DNA of 64,000 nt from Akkermansia muciniphila (GTDB lineage: Bacteria; Verrucomicrobiota; Verrucomicrobiia; Verrucomicrobiales; Akkermansiaceae). Of the stretch, positions 8,139 to 17,782 are shown piece after piece. Below the pieces are notes generated by a model. The model saw only the letters and a list, made by a program, of their open reading frames with translations, made no database searches and had not been told where the DNA came from. How positions within the stretch are numbered: the stretch's first letter is position 1; the number at the start of each line of letters is the position of its first letter. Made by a program: the position numbers and the translations under genes. Location: positions 62,001 through 126,000 of the forward strand of contig CAMDAD010000006.1 in NCBI GenBank assembly GCA_945888515.1, in the 5' to 3' direction.

Positions 8139-9482
8139 GTGCCGATGACGCCTTCCTCCACGATCCGTAGTTCCGTAACGTTTTTGCTCGTAGGTGTCCT
8201 GGCGGGTTCTGGCCTTACCGTACTCCTGGGAAAATCAGGCGTATTTTCCATTTCATCTGACAATCACGATCAATCACTGCATGCCGGATCGAAACTCAAT
8301 ACCCACTCCGCGCGATTGCTCGGCAGCGACGCGGCAGACCTTGCCAGCGGTAGCTTGGGCAATCGCTCGTCATTCGATGCGGTCCACGAGTGGCAACTGG
8401 GTCATGACATTGCCAACCTGCGAGAGCGGCAGGCTTATTGGGAAGACATCTTGAAGGAATGGGGGCAGCGTGACCCGTTAGCAGCATTGCAAGCCGTGCA
8501 GGCACTCGAAACAGGACGCCTCAAGTCCGAATGCTTTGCGGCAGCCTGTGGTGCTTGGGCTAAGAAAGACCCTGAGGCGGCCGCAGCATGGGCGAAAGAA
8601 CATTTGTCTGGAACCCAGCTCAGCAGCTCTTACGCAGCGATTGCAGCAACCTGGGCTGAACAAGATCCCGGCGCTGCAGCTCGATGGGCCGTTGGTTTGA
8701 AACCATCGTCGATCTCAGACACCGCCTTATCCAAAACAATGATGGCGTGGCTGGACCAGGACCCCAAAGGCGCAGCGGCTTGGGTCGAGTCCCAGCCTGA
8801 GGGAGAGTTGCGAGAAAACGCGCGCTTCCATTTGGCACTGGAATGGGCAACGACCGATCCCGCCGCAGCAGGTGAGTGGATTGCTTCCCATGCCCACGAA
8901 GAAGGTGCTGATGCGATGGTGGATACTTTGCTGAATGAATGGTCGGCCGATGACCCCGTTGCAGCCGCTGCATGGGCCAATCGATTGCCTGATTTGCTCA
9001 AAGAAAATGCTTTTGCGATGATCCTCTCGGTATGGGGCTCGGCAGACCCCGCAAAGGCGGCACAGTGGGCCGCGCAATTTCCCGCCGGTGAATCTCGCGC
9101 GCGCGCCATCCCAGTCTTGGCGGAAACGTGGGCTGGGATCGATCCGCAGGCTGCGGTGAAATGGTCGCTTGAGCTACCCGAATCTCCAGAGCAATCAGAC
9201 GCTCTGGATCAAGCGGTGCGAGTTTGGTCCATGCAACAGCGCGAGTCACTGACAGCATGGATCCAACAACAACCTGCGGGGCCTGAGGCGGACCGTCTCC
9301 GAGTCACGGTGTCGACAATGATCGTAGGCAAATCACCACGCCAGGCGATGGATCTAGCTGAGGCTATCTCTGATCCGTTGATTCGCGATGAAACCTTGGA
9401 GCAACTACTGGACGAATGGAAAGAGAGCAACTCGCAGGAGGCGGAGCAATGGCTCAAAGATCATCCATCAGACCCTCGGTAG
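8139..9482 (+). CDS. Anchored helical W-x(3)-DP-x-AA repeat protein
   Basis: A 447-residue protein starting at GTG (an ATG lies two codons later). Residues about 12-30 form a signal anchor (VTFLLVGVLAGSGLTVLLG). The rest is about ten helical repeats of 33-36 residues with the core W-x(3)-DP-x-AA-x-WA-x(2)-LP, for example WAKKDPEAAAAWAKEHLSG, WLDQDPKGAAAWVESQPEG and WSADDPVAAAAWANRLPD. Such TPR/SEL1-like arrays are common in Planctomycetes and Verrucomicrobia and probably mediate protein contacts in the periplasm. Two related but more diverged genes occur at 53.5-56.1 kb. No enzymatic motif is seen. It converges on the gene at 9499. Confidence 0.8.
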   Translation: MPMTPSSTIRSSVTFLLVGVLAGSGLTVLLGKSGVFSISSDNHDQSLHAGSKLNTHSARLLGSDAADLASGSLGNRSSFDAVHEWQLGHDIANLRERQAYWEDILKEWGQRDPLAALQAVQALETGRLKSECFAAACGAWAKKDPEAAAAWAKEHLSGTQLSSSYAAIAATWAEQDPGAAARWAVGLKPSSISDTALSKTMMAWLDQDPKGAAAWVESQPEGELRENARFHLALEWATTDPAAAGEWIASHAHEEGADAMVDTLLNEWSADDPVAAAAWANRLPDLLKENAFAMILSVWGSADPAKAAQWAAQFPAGESRARAIPVLAETWAGIDPQAAVKWSLELPESPEQSDALDQAVRVWSMQQRESLTAWIQQQPAGPEADRLRVTVSTMIVGKSPRQAMDLAEAISDPLIRDETLEQLLDEWKESNSQEAEQWLKDHPSDPR

Positions 9483-9498
9483 GGCTTTTCCAAGCGAT

Positions 9499-11658
9499 CT
9501 AGCTTTTGCCCTTGATCAGTGCCGCTTCGAGTTCGGCGTTCGGTTGGGCACCGTGGAGCAGGGCTTCCTCGTAGTAGCCTTTCGCCTCTTTGATACGACC
9601 ATCGCGCTGGCAGAGCAGCGCGAGGTTGTGGAGCGCCTCAGAAGATTCAGGATTTAAAGAAATGGCTTTGAGATACGCACTTTCGGCATCTTGCGCACGT
9701 TTCATGCGTAGCAAGGTGTTGCCATAAATCGTGAAACCGGAGGCATCATTGGGATCGATTTCCAGCGCCCGCATGAGGGAATGTTCTGCTGCAGCAAGGT
9801 CGCCCAGCTTGTAGAGCGCCAGTCCGAGAAGCCGGTGCGAAAGCGAGCGGGATTCGTCGTTTTCCACAGCGGACCGCAGTGTTTCTACCGCTGCGACGGC
9901 GTCATCGAGTCGCAATTGCACAATTCCCAGTTTGGTCATCGTGGGGATGTGCCCTGGGTGGAGGTCGAGGATCATTTCCAAAACCTCGCGAGAGGCGCTC
10001 AGACGCTGAGAGCCGAAGGCGCGCACAGCGGCTTTGGTGTAGTCATCGATCTGCTGATGCATTTCTGTCGTCGCGGCCGAAACACGCGCCTTGCTACCGG
10101 CGTAGGGGGAATAAATCTCTCCGTCCACCTGGCGGGCATCGAGGATTTTTTGCTCGTCGGGGGTAAGGGTGATTTCCTGGTCCGTCAGCAGAGCCACGGC
10201 TTCATCGTAATCCGCATCACCAGAAGCGGTTTGTTTTTTGGCGGCATTGAGCAGCAACTGCGCGGCTTGTTTGCGACGCTCCTGCACGCGCAGCTGACGC
10301 TTGATGATATCACGCAACGTCGCAGCTTCTTCATTATTCGCCGCGGCTTCTCCCGATGCGAGCGCTTTTTCATTGCTTTGCAATTGTTTTTCCAAGTCGT
10401 TCAGGCGTTGTTCCTGGGCACGTTTTTCGGATTGTAAGGAAATGATTTTGGTTTTGGTTATCGCCAAGTCGCGCAAGGCCTCCGTGAGCTGGTCGTTTGT
10501 CTCGTCGTTGTTCTTACTGATGCGTTCCACGCGTTCTTTGGCCTCGCGCAGCTCTTTGGCAAGGCTCATGTTCTGTTCGATGAGCTGTTGAATTCGACCG
10601 CTTTCATTAAGCTTAAGCAAGGCGGCCATGTGATCGCGCTCACGCAACAGATCATCTCGCTCGGTGCGCAGTTCCTGAAAGGCGTCCTTGCTTTCCTGCA
10701 GTTGTTTTTCTAACGAGCTCACTCGCTGATTCGCGGTGGCGATCTCAGTGTCTTTTTGTTTAAAAGTTTGTTCGAGTTGCTGGAGCTGATTGAGTTGAGC
10801 GCTGGTGACTTCGTTCGATTTTTCCCGCTCGACGCCGAGGTTGCGCTGAAGATCGGCGGCCTGCTGGCGCATGGCCTGGTAATCGGCTTGTAGCGTCTGA
10901 ATTTTAGCTTGCGATTGCAGTTGTTGTTCGCGGCTTTGGGAAAGTGCCATGCCCATGGCCTGGCGTTCCTGTTCGAGCGAGCGGAGGCGTTCGTTGAGCT
11001 TGTCCATTTCCGACTGCACGGGCGCCGTCGCCATTTTGGCACGGAGGGCTTCGAGGTCGGCGATGGATTGTTTCAGACGCGCGTTGAGGTCATCGCGCTG
11101 TTTTTCGAGATCACTGGCGCGGGCGGCGTCGCGGGAGGCTTGGTTCGAAGGAGCCGCGAGCGCACTGCGGAGGCGTTTTACATCAGCTTCAAGAGACTTG
11201 ACTCTAGCATCTTCGATTTCGATGGCGGGACTGGGTTGCGGTAGGGCCATCGGTGTGACGGGGCGCTTATCGCCACCGCTCTCAATGATTTCCGCAACGG
11301 CGATGTCATCCTTTTTTTGTTGGTTTTGTGCCAGCGGAAGCGCCTTCGTGATCTGACTCTTCGTCAGCAGCAATCGATCATCGACCATCTCCTTTTTCCA
11401 CTCAGGATGGAAGCGATGGATGGTTTCAAAAAACTTTTCCGCGCTGCGCAGCTTAGTCAAGGCATCGGCGTGGCGACCTTGTTTTTGCAGGGCCTCCGCC
11501 TCGCGAACAAAAAGCCACGCTTGGTAATAAACATCAGCCGGATCGAAATTCGGTTGTGCCGGAGCGACAGTCGCTGGTGCCTGCGCACGACCCGGCAGGG
11601 TGATGCCGGTCGTGACCAAAAACACAGTGAGCCAGGCGAAGGCGGAAGCGTAGCGCAT
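9499..11658 (-). CDS. Secreted coiled-coil and TPR protein
   Basis: A 719-residue exported protein: signal peptide MRYASAFAWLTVFLVTTG with cleavage near GRAQA, a short N-terminal helical domain (VYYQAWLFVREAEALQKQGR, a TPR-like hairpin), a long heptad-rich coiled coil from about residue 150 to 470 (ELRTERDDLLRERDHMAALL and similar), then several TPR units from about residue 560 (HRLLGLALYKLGDLAAAEHS, GNTLLRMKRAQDAESAYLKA, HNLALLCQRDGRIKEAKGYY). The architecture suggests a periplasmic scaffold for an envelope complex. No catalytic domain. It stands alone, convergent with the helical-repeat gene (16 bases between stops). Confidence 0.8.
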   Translation of the reverse strand: MRYASAFAWLTVFLVTTGITLPGRAQAPATVAPAQPNFDPADVYYQAWLFVREAEALQKQGRHADALTKLRSAEKFFETIHRFHPEWKKEMVDDRLLLTKSQITKALPLAQNQQKKDDIAVAEIIESGGDKRPVTPMALPQPSPAIEIEDARVKSLEADVKRLRSALAAPSNQASRDAARASDLEKQRDDLNARLKQSIADLEALRAKMATAPVQSEMDKLNERLRSLEQERQAMGMALSQSREQQLQSQAKIQTLQADYQAMRQQAADLQRNLGVEREKSNEVTSAQLNQLQQLEQTFKQKDTEIATANQRVSSLEKQLQESKDAFQELRTERDDLLRERDHMAALLKLNESGRIQQLIEQNMSLAKELREAKERVERISKNNDETNDQLTEALRDLAITKTKIISLQSEKRAQEQRLNDLEKQLQSNEKALASGEAAANNEEAATLRDIIKRQLRVQERRKQAAQLLLNAAKKQTASGDADYDEAVALLTDQEITLTPDEQKILDARQVDGEIYSPYAGSKARVSAATTEMHQQIDDYTKAAVRAFGSQRLSASREVLEMILDLHPGHIPTMTKLGIVQLRLDDAVAAVETLRSAVENDESRSLSHRLLGLALYKLGDLAAAEHSLMRALEIDPNDASGFTIYGNTLLRMKRAQDAESAYLKAISLNPESSEALHNLALLCQRDGRIKEAKGYYEEALLHGAQPNAELEAALIKGKS

Positions 11659-11788
11659 GCGGGGAGAATAGCGTGCTTTTCGGGGGAGGGAAGTCGGATT
11701 TTTGAGCTACAAGCGGAAATGTGAGAGTGACCTCAGATCACTATGCGATCACGGGTGCGCGCGCTGAAAGCATCAGAACGATTCGCCC

Positions 11789-11816
11789 TTGCACGCATTT
11801 TCCTGACTGCTAGGAT
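11789..11816 (+). promoter_or_regulatory. Candidate promoter placing the start site near the exonuclease ATG
   Basis: TTGCAC at 11789-11794 and TAGGAT at 11811-11816 with a 16-base spacer. The ATG at 11825 begins only 9 bases after the -10 element, so a transcript from here would be leaderless or nearly so. Sequence match only. Confidence 0.4.
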
Positions 11817-11824
11817 GCCTGCGC

Positions 11825-12388
11825 ATGCCGAACATAGTGTATTTTGATTTGGAAACGCAGCGAAGCTTTAGCGACGTTGGAGGCTTTTCGCAAAAGCACA
11901 AAATGGGGATATCGGTCGCCGTCACCTACTCCGCGGCGAGCGAGTCCTACAGAGTTTATCCGGAAAGCGAAATGCAGGCACTGGTGCAGGAACTCACACG
12001 CGCGGATCTTGTGGTGGGATTCAATCACATTGGCTTTGATTACGGAGTGTTGCAGTCCTACTCGGTCTTCGACCTCATGGAGCAGACGCGCAACCTTGAC
12101 ATGCTCGTAGATATTGAAAAAACACTCGGTCATCGACTGAAGCTCGATTCCATCGCCTCAGCCACTCTCGGCACAGGCAAGACTGCCGATGGTATGGATG
12201 CTCTGAAATGGTGGCAAGAATACAAACGCACCGGCAACCCGCAGCCACTCATGAAAATCGCCGAGTATTGCTGCTACGATGTCAAGGTCACCAAAATGGT
12301 GCACGAGTTCGGCATGCAGCATGGCTGGGTGAAATTTGCGGATCGCAACGGTCAGGTGCAGCAGTGCGCCGTTGACTGGAAACACTGA
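11825..12388 (+). CDS. DEDD-type 3'-5' exonuclease-like protein
   Basis: A 187-residue ribonuclease-H-fold protein. The Exo I motif is YFDLETQ with D8 and E10, the Exo II region is VVGFNHIGFDYGVL with the conserved Asp, and the Exo III Asp lies in YCCYDVKVTKMVHEFG; this order and spacing match the YprB-like / PolB-exonuclease-like group of stand-alone predicted nucleases. It would trim 3' ends of DNA or RNA in the cytoplasm, but the substrate cannot be read from the sequence. Start ATG without Shine-Dalgarno sequence. Confidence 0.78.
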   Translation: MPNIVYFDLETQRSFSDVGGFSQKHKMGISVAVTYSAASESYRVYPESEMQALVQELTRADLVVGFNHIGFDYGVLQSYSVFDLMEQTRNLDMLVDIEKTLGHRLKLDSIASATLGTGKTADGMDALKWWQEYKRTGNPQPLMKIAEYCCYDVKVTKMVHEFGMQHGWVKFADRNGQVQQCAVDWKH

Positions 12389-12437
12389 TCCTAGGAAATA
12401 TCTGAAAAAATCTCGCGCGCGCTGACGTTTATGAGCC

Positions 12438-14711
12438 ATGCGTTACTTATATGTACTATCCGTAATTACACTTTTTAGCCATGGACACGTGCTGCCCTCG
12501 GTCGACTGGCCCACGGATGATCGTGTCACGTGGCCCTTGCCAGGCAGTGTCGGATTTCAACTGACGCAAGATCCCCCCCTGAACACCGCGATCGCTATTC
12601 CAGAACTCGGTGACAAAGAAAAAGAAGTGGGAGGTGAATGGCGCGTGGTGGTCTCCACCGATCTCTATGGCACGTCGACTTCCGGCAGGTCAGAAGTCAC
12701 GCTAGAAGCAGCTGATCCCGCCACGGGAGAAGCTTTTGCCAGTGCGACCGCATCGATTGGTCAGCCCGCACCGCGCGCCAGTTGGGCGTTTTTTTGCTCC
12801 TCGGAAAACCCTGGCGACGGCAAGGCACTCAACGCCTTCGACGGCAATCCCAAGACTATCTGGCACTCCCGATATAACGATGGAAAAGTGCAAGGCCCGC
12901 ACAGCATCGGTATCGAATTTGGCAAGCCGCAACTACTCAGCGGCATACGATACACGCCACGTGAGGGCTTCGGCAATGGCAACGCGCGCGACTATAGAAT
13001 CGAATACCGCAGCAAGGGGCAGTGGGTCGAAGCATCCTCAGGCACCGTCGCTAAGGGCAGAGAATCCACTCCGTTCGAAATGACTTTCGCGGAAAAAACG
13101 GCCGTGGAAGCAATTCGCATGACCATTCTCAGCGACATCACAGGCGGCGGATTCGGAGCCTGTGCGGAGTTGACACCACTCGGTATCACTTGGCCATTAC
13201 CACTCGAAAAACCTATTCTTGCACGCCACCGCGTCACACTCGAAATCCCTGCAGCTATACTATCAAAAAGTACGAACAAACGTTTTTTGATTCGTGCAAT
13301 CAATAAGGGAGCAGATACCGTCGTAGGAGCTGTTGACCTCGCTCGCATTCATCTCGCACCGAGCAGAAAACTCTTTGGTCGATCGAATGGTGGACTGGGT
13401 CCTGATGAGTTAGGGGCAGGGTTGCTCGGCTTCGATGCACTCACCGAGCACCAGCAAAAAGTTCTGAGCATCCTTCAAGTGCGTGAGGGCTCTCCCGCTG
13501 CCGCAGCGGGACTAATCGCAGGCGATGCCATCCTATCGGTATCCGGCATTCCTCTGGCAACAAACAACCTCAACCCTGGCTGGGAATGGTTCACGCACAG
13601 TCATGAAGCCATGCTCGGCCGCGCTACCGAGGCCGCTCTGCGCGATCATCAATCACAACTGGTGATCGGCGTCTTACGCCATGGTAAAGAAACCGCCATC
13701 ACTCTCGATCTGCCGCGCAAGCGCCCCTTCACTACCATGGATCCGCGCAACGATCCCGAAGCCGCCTCTCTCCTAGCCGATCAGTTGCAATTCATCAAAA
13801 ATTCCCAGCGCGAGAACGGCTCGTGGTCCGATGACATCATCCGCACCTGCTGGGCCTCTCTCTCGCTCATGGCTTCGCGTGATGCCGTCTGCAAAGCAAA
13901 CGTCGCGCGAGCCATCGAATGGACCATGAACAAATACCCTCAGCCCGAAAAATACGGGAACCTCGGCTTTTGGAGTGGGGCCTACGCCGGCATCCTCTAC
14001 AGCGAATGGTTTCTCGCCACCGGAGACGAACGCGTGCTGCCCTATCTCGACGCGCTACGCGACTGGGCCTTCCATGGAAAACACCCCTCGGCATGGGGCG
14101 TACCCGCACTCGGACACGGCACGGACGGCCTACCTTACGGAGAAAAGGCTTTGGTTGCGCCCGCTTGCCATTTGTTAGTTTTCGAATCCCTCGCCATGCG
14201 CTGCGGTATGAAGTCCAAGCTATGGGAAATGCTTATGCCTTACATGGAAATGGCATGGTCTGACCCAAAAGAAGGTGGGCACGGAGCACTGGGATACAAC
14301 CGTTCCTACAAAGACACCGAAGAATTCTGGTCTCGCTCCGGCCTGTTTGCCATGGCTTGCCAACTACGCGGCGAAAGAGCTGACATGCGCGATGCGATGA
14401 CTGCCTTCATGGAGAAAAACCACGCCTGGCTCCGCAACACTCACGCTTACGGTGAGCCCGGTGCTGGCTGGGGTCTGCTGGCCCTCAATCTTGCCCGCCC
14501 CCAAGCTTTCCCGCAGGTCCTGTCACAATACGCATGGTCATTTTCATTAGCCTGGCAGCCGGGCTACGGTCTTCACTTCACCACCCCACACATGGGTGCG
14601 CCTTATATGGGCGAGGAAGATCTCATTAATGTCGTCTATCCTTTGATCCTGCAAGCAAGCAAAAAATCCCTCACACTGACCGGAGCTAAGGATCGCAACT
14701 GGTGGAATTGA
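12438..14711 (+). CDS. Large exported protein with discoidin, PDZ and alpha/alpha-toroid domains (DUF6288-like)
   Basis: A 757-residue protein with signal peptide MRYLYVLSVITLFSHGHVLP. Residues about 110-250 look like a discoidin/F5-8 type C sugar-binding domain (ALNAFDGNPKTIWHSRYNDG, IGIEFGKPQLLSGIRYTPRE). Residues about 340-430 form a PDZ domain (ILQVREGSPAAAAGLIAGDA, ILSVSGIPL). The C-terminal 300 residues are helical with repeated G-W and short-turn motifs (NSQRENGSWSDDIIRTCWAS, GEPGAGWGLLALNLARP), the look of an alpha/alpha toroid as in terpenoid-cyclase-like or glycoside-processing proteins. This domain set resembles the DUF6288 proteins of Planctomycetes and Verrucomicrobia, but the name is from memory. 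Probable role: exported polysaccharide processing. Confidence 0.78.
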   Translation: MRYLYVLSVITLFSHGHVLPSVDWPTDDRVTWPLPGSVGFQLTQDPPLNTAIAIPELGDKEKEVGGEWRVVVSTDLYGTSTSGRSEVTLEAADPATGEAFASATASIGQPAPRASWAFFCSSENPGDGKALNAFDGNPKTIWHSRYNDGKVQGPHSIGIEFGKPQLLSGIRYTPREGFGNGNARDYRIEYRSKGQWVEASSGTVAKGRESTPFEMTFAEKTAVEAIRMTILSDITGGGFGACAELTPLGITWPLPLEKPILARHRVTLEIPAAILSKSTNKRFLIRAINKGADTVVGAVDLARIHLAPSRKLFGRSNGGLGPDELGAGLLGFDALTEHQQKVLSILQVREGSPAAAAGLIAGDAILSVSGIPLATNNLNPGWEWFTHSHEAMLGRATEAALRDHQSQLVIGVLRHGKETAITLDLPRKRPFTTMDPRNDPEAASLLADQLQFIKNSQRENGSWSDDIIRTCWASLSLMASRDAVCKANVARAIEWTMNKYPQPEKYGNLGFWSGAYAGILYSEWFLATGDERVLPYLDALRDWAFHGKHPSAWGVPALGHGTDGLPYGEKALVAPACHLLVFESLAMRCGMKSKLWEMLMPYMEMAWSDPKEGGHGALGYNRSYKDTEEFWSRSGLFAMACQLRGERADMRDAMTAFMEKNHAWLRNTHAYGEPGAGWGLLALNLARPQAFPQVLSQYAWSFSLAWQPGYGLHFTTPHMGAPYMGEEDLINVVYPLILQASKKSLTLTGAKDRNWWN

Positions 14712-14800
14712 GCGCAGGTTAAATTCCAACAAAAAGTTAATTCATTATGATTTAACGAATGATTTATTGTGGCTTTCATGTTGAAACCGCCCCTAGAAAA

Positions 14801-16165
14801 CTAGATCGTTTCGCCGTAGCTCCAGCCCTCGCGCGAGGGCTCTTTGATGAAGGCATTGAGCTCGGGGCGGTTGGTGATGCGGCCGGCTATGGCGTCCCAT
14901 TCGATGTTAGTCTTGAAACGCTGGGCCAGCACACCTAACAGAATGATTTCCGTAAGACGCGCGCCGTAGACAAAGTTCGATCCCGGCTCAGGGCCTTCGC
15001 CTTTGATCGCACGGAGCCACTCGCGGAAGGGACCTCCGGCGATGCGCGGTATGACCTTCGCAGGCGGATTCGATTGCCAGTTTTTGTGCAACACCTCGGG
15101 GAGAATGAGCGGTACTCCGGCATGGGTGCCACAACCGATCATGCCCTTTTCGCCGATCATCCAACAGGCGCGTCCGAGGTGCGCGGCGTGCTCGGCACCG
15201 AATTTATCGATGCGCCCAACCTTGCTCCAGTCCTGCGGCCCATCGAACCAATCGAGAACCACTGAGCTGCGTTTGGCATTGGCAGGGAAATGATACCGGA
15301 TGTGACTACCTGCCGGGATGACCCCGTCTAACGAATCCTTGCGATCGAGGCATTCCACCAACGTAGGCGGATCGAGATCGAGCGCCCACACAGGCGTGTC
15401 CAGCGTGTGGCATCCCCAATCGCCCAACATACCGAGTCCGAAGTCGTAAAAAGTCCGCCACTTACTAGGATGGTAGTCGCTGTGATAGTCGCGTTTCGCC
15501 ACCGGTCCCTGCCACAGATCCCAATTGAGACCGGCGGGTACGGGCATCGCTGGCAGTGGCATGCGGGCAGGATTGGCAAAATGCTGGCCTCCTAGTTCCG
15601 GACCCGTGTTGCGACAATAGACCTTGCTGACCTCACCGATGACTCCGGCGCGATAGGCCTCCACCGATTGACGGATGCCATCGCCGGCGTGCCCCTGATT
15701 TCCCATCTGCGTGACCACCTTGTAACGCTGCTGCGCTTTAATCAGAGTGCGAGCTTGCCAGACATTATGCGTGAGGGGCTTTTGTGTGTAGACATGAATG
15801 CCTCGCTCCATCGCCGCCATCGTGGCAGCGAAGTGCGTGTGGTCCGGCGTGGAGATCACCACGGCATCGATCTCCTTGTGCATCTTGTCGAACATTTCGC
15901 GGAAGTCCTGGAAAAACGGCTGCGTGGTGCGCCAGTTCTTCATGTTTTCCGCGCAGCGGTCCGTGTCCACATCACAAAATGCCACGAGATTTTCTTCGCT
16001 GCATCCTTGCTCATAAGGCTGTCGAGCGATCCATCCACCCGAACCGATGAAAGCGACATTGAGCTTATCGTTCGCAGATTTCCCAGGCTTACCAATCGAG
16101 AAACTAGGCAGAGTGGTGCTGGCGAGAGCGGCAGTGCTGGTGCGGATAAAGATTCTACGCTTCAT
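14801..16165 (-). CDS. Tat-exported Gfo/Idh/MocA family oxidoreductase
   Basis: A 454-residue NAD(P)-dependent dehydrogenase. The N-terminus MKRRIFIRTSTAALASTTLP is a twin-arginine-type signal. The Rossmann fold starts at KLNVAFIGSGGW, and the conserved lysine of the EKP motif appears in the variant YTQKPLTHN. The second half has the Gfo/Idh/MocA_C-like region (FGLGMLGDWGCHTLDTPVWA). Exported enzymes of this subfamily are abundant in Planctomycetes and Verrucomicrobia and are thought to oxidise sugars or glycosides in the periplasm. The gene follows the protein at 16183 by 17 bases on the same strand, so the two are probably one operon. Substrate unknown. Confidence 0.9.
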   Translation of the reverse strand: MKRRIFIRTSTAALASTTLPSFSIGKPGKSANDKLNVAFIGSGGWIARQPYEQGCSEENLVAFCDVDTDRCAENMKNWRTTQPFFQDFREMFDKMHKEIDAVVISTPDHTHFAATMAAMERGIHVYTQKPLTHNVWQARTLIKAQQRYKVVTQMGNQGHAGDGIRQSVEAYRAGVIGEVSKVYCRNTGPELGGQHFANPARMPLPAMPVPAGLNWDLWQGPVAKRDYHSDYHPSKWRTFYDFGLGMLGDWGCHTLDTPVWALDLDPPTLVECLDRKDSLDGVIPAGSHIRYHFPANAKRSSVVLDWFDGPQDWSKVGRIDKFGAEHAAHLGRACWMIGEKGMIGCGTHAGVPLILPEVLHKNWQSNPPAKVIPRIAGGPFREWLRAIKGEGPEPGSNFVYGARLTEIILLGVLAQRFKTNIEWDAIAGRITNRPELNAFIKEPSREGWSYGETI

Positions 16166-16182
16166 AAAATTTCGTTAGGAAT

Positions 16183-17592
16183 TTATTTTGTCATATCAGG
16201 ATAGTGTTTACGAATGAGAGCCTGTTCCTCTGCAGATAATCCGGAAAATGGCACGGGCTGATCTTGCGGGCGAGTGCCTTTTTGATTGATGCGGTTCATT
16301 AAGCTCCAGTTGCGTGATTGTTTGCCAGGCTCCGGATCCGCAGGCTCCTTCGCTGGGAGATCGTAGCGTGTGAAATCGATCACCAGGGGTGCCTCGTCTT
16401 TTTTCCAGTTCCTCAATAAAGCGAGGCGGAAATCCCGGTTCATGAACCAGCGAATTTCCTGATCCGCCTCCGAGGCACGGATGCCGCAACCGCGATGCGT
16501 GAACTGATAGTTCAGAGTCTCATTGCTCTTGAAATGCAAGCGCCAGCGCTCGCCGAACTCGCCCTGCGTGATCAGCTTCGCATCCGGCCAGCGCTTACGC
16601 GTTTGAGAGAGCCAGAGTCCCAACCCGTCCATGCCATTGCGCCCGCCGTAGCCGTAAATCTTGCGCGCCTCCACCAGGCCCATCTCCCAACCGCAGGTCA
16701 CCCAAGCAAAGCCATTGCGCTGAAAGCCGTCATCGAAGTGCGACGAGGTGGTATGCATCATCGCTTGCAGCCCGCGCTCGGTGCCCATGTCGAGCAATGT
16801 TTCGATCGGCCCCACACCTTGGCGACTGCGCCAGCGCTCACCCGCGACCATGCGCGAGCCAGGGATGCGGGCGCAGAGGAAATCCACCGTCCAGCCATCG
16901 AGATTCACGACATCGATGAAGTCCTCCTTGCCGCGCGCCGGTTTGCAAAAATGCTCGCGCGAGGGGTAGTAAGGATAACTGATCGAACCCTCGCCATCAC
17001 CATGATCCACCGCATACTGGCTCCAGATATTGCCCTGACAGACATGGATGTTTTCCTTTTCCGCTAGATAGCGCAAATTCTCCGCGGCGAGAAAACCAGC
17101 GACCACACTTTTCGGTCGATAGCCATTTCCCACGATGGCGGAAACGCGTTGGAGGCCCTCGTGAAGATCGCGGTTCACCTGCTCGCGAGTGTTATACATG
17201 TTAGAAAAATACGCGCCGGGGATAAAGGTCATTTCATCGCCGAATTGTTTCTGATATCCCGCCACCAACTCGCGCAGCTCGCAGTACTGCGCGCGCTCAT
17301 CGTGCAGTGCCAGCCAACTGAAGGCCCACGTGATGCGCGCCCCTGGCCATGCCTTTTCGATCGCCTCGCGAAACACCCGACCCTCGGCGGGCGTGTGGAT
17401 CGACGACTCGTCCGGACCATGGGCGGTATCGCGAGAGACCTCGATCTGCCGCACACGCACGATGGTATTGAAGGTAAGAAATCGCTGCCCCATCAATTCC
17501 TTCGAATCGGGGCTTGTTGCGAAACATAAGCTTCCCGCTACCATCCAAAACATGGATAAGAGCGGCAAGAAAAAGAGAGAAGACCCAAGCAT
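16183..17592 (-). CDS. Secreted DUF3863-like protein, possible glycoside-active enzyme
   Basis: The ATG at 17592 gives MLGSSLFFLPLLSMFWMVAG, a clear signal peptide; an in-frame extension to 17643 would hide it. About 469 residues. The mature part reads like a beta/alpha-barrel protein of the polysaccharide-deacetylase type (RITWAFSWLALHDERAQYCE, EMTFIPGAYFSNMYNTREQV, GLQAMMHTTSSHFDDGFQR) with a smaller C-terminal beta domain. This matches my memory of DUF3863/DUF3864 proteins from Bacteroidetes and relatives, whose activity is not established. It lies upstream of the oxidoreductase at 14801 and is likely cotranscribed. Divergent from dsbD. Confidence 0.7.
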   Translation of the reverse strand: MLGSSLFFLPLLSMFWMVAGSLCFATSPDSKELMGQRFLTFNTIVRVRQIEVSRDTAHGPDESSIHTPAEGRVFREAIEKAWPGARITWAFSWLALHDERAQYCELRELVAGYQKQFGDEMTFIPGAYFSNMYNTREQVNRDLHEGLQRVSAIVGNGYRPKSVVAGFLAAENLRYLAEKENIHVCQGNIWSQYAVDHGDGEGSISYPYYPSREHFCKPARGKEDFIDVVNLDGWTVDFLCARIPGSRMVAGERWRSRQGVGPIETLLDMGTERGLQAMMHTTSSHFDDGFQRNGFAWVTCGWEMGLVEARKIYGYGGRNGMDGLGLWLSQTRKRWPDAKLITQGEFGERWRLHFKSNETLNYQFTHRGCGIRASEADQEIRWFMNRDFRLALLRNWKKDEAPLVIDFTRYDLPAKEPADPEPGKQSRNWSLMNRINQKGTRPQDQPVPFSGLSAEEQALIRKHYPDMTK

Positions 17593-17782
17593 GACACGTT
17601 CATTGTGAATCTTTACTGAGAGATTTCGAGAGCAAATGTGCAATCACCGTAACCTCGCAAAAAATATTATAACCAAAGCGTATCAATCAAGTGACATGAA
17701 CCACACGCTTTCGAGCCATTCACAACGAAATTCTTACAAAAATCAGGATTGTGGAATCGTTTTTGATGACTACGATACTCTT

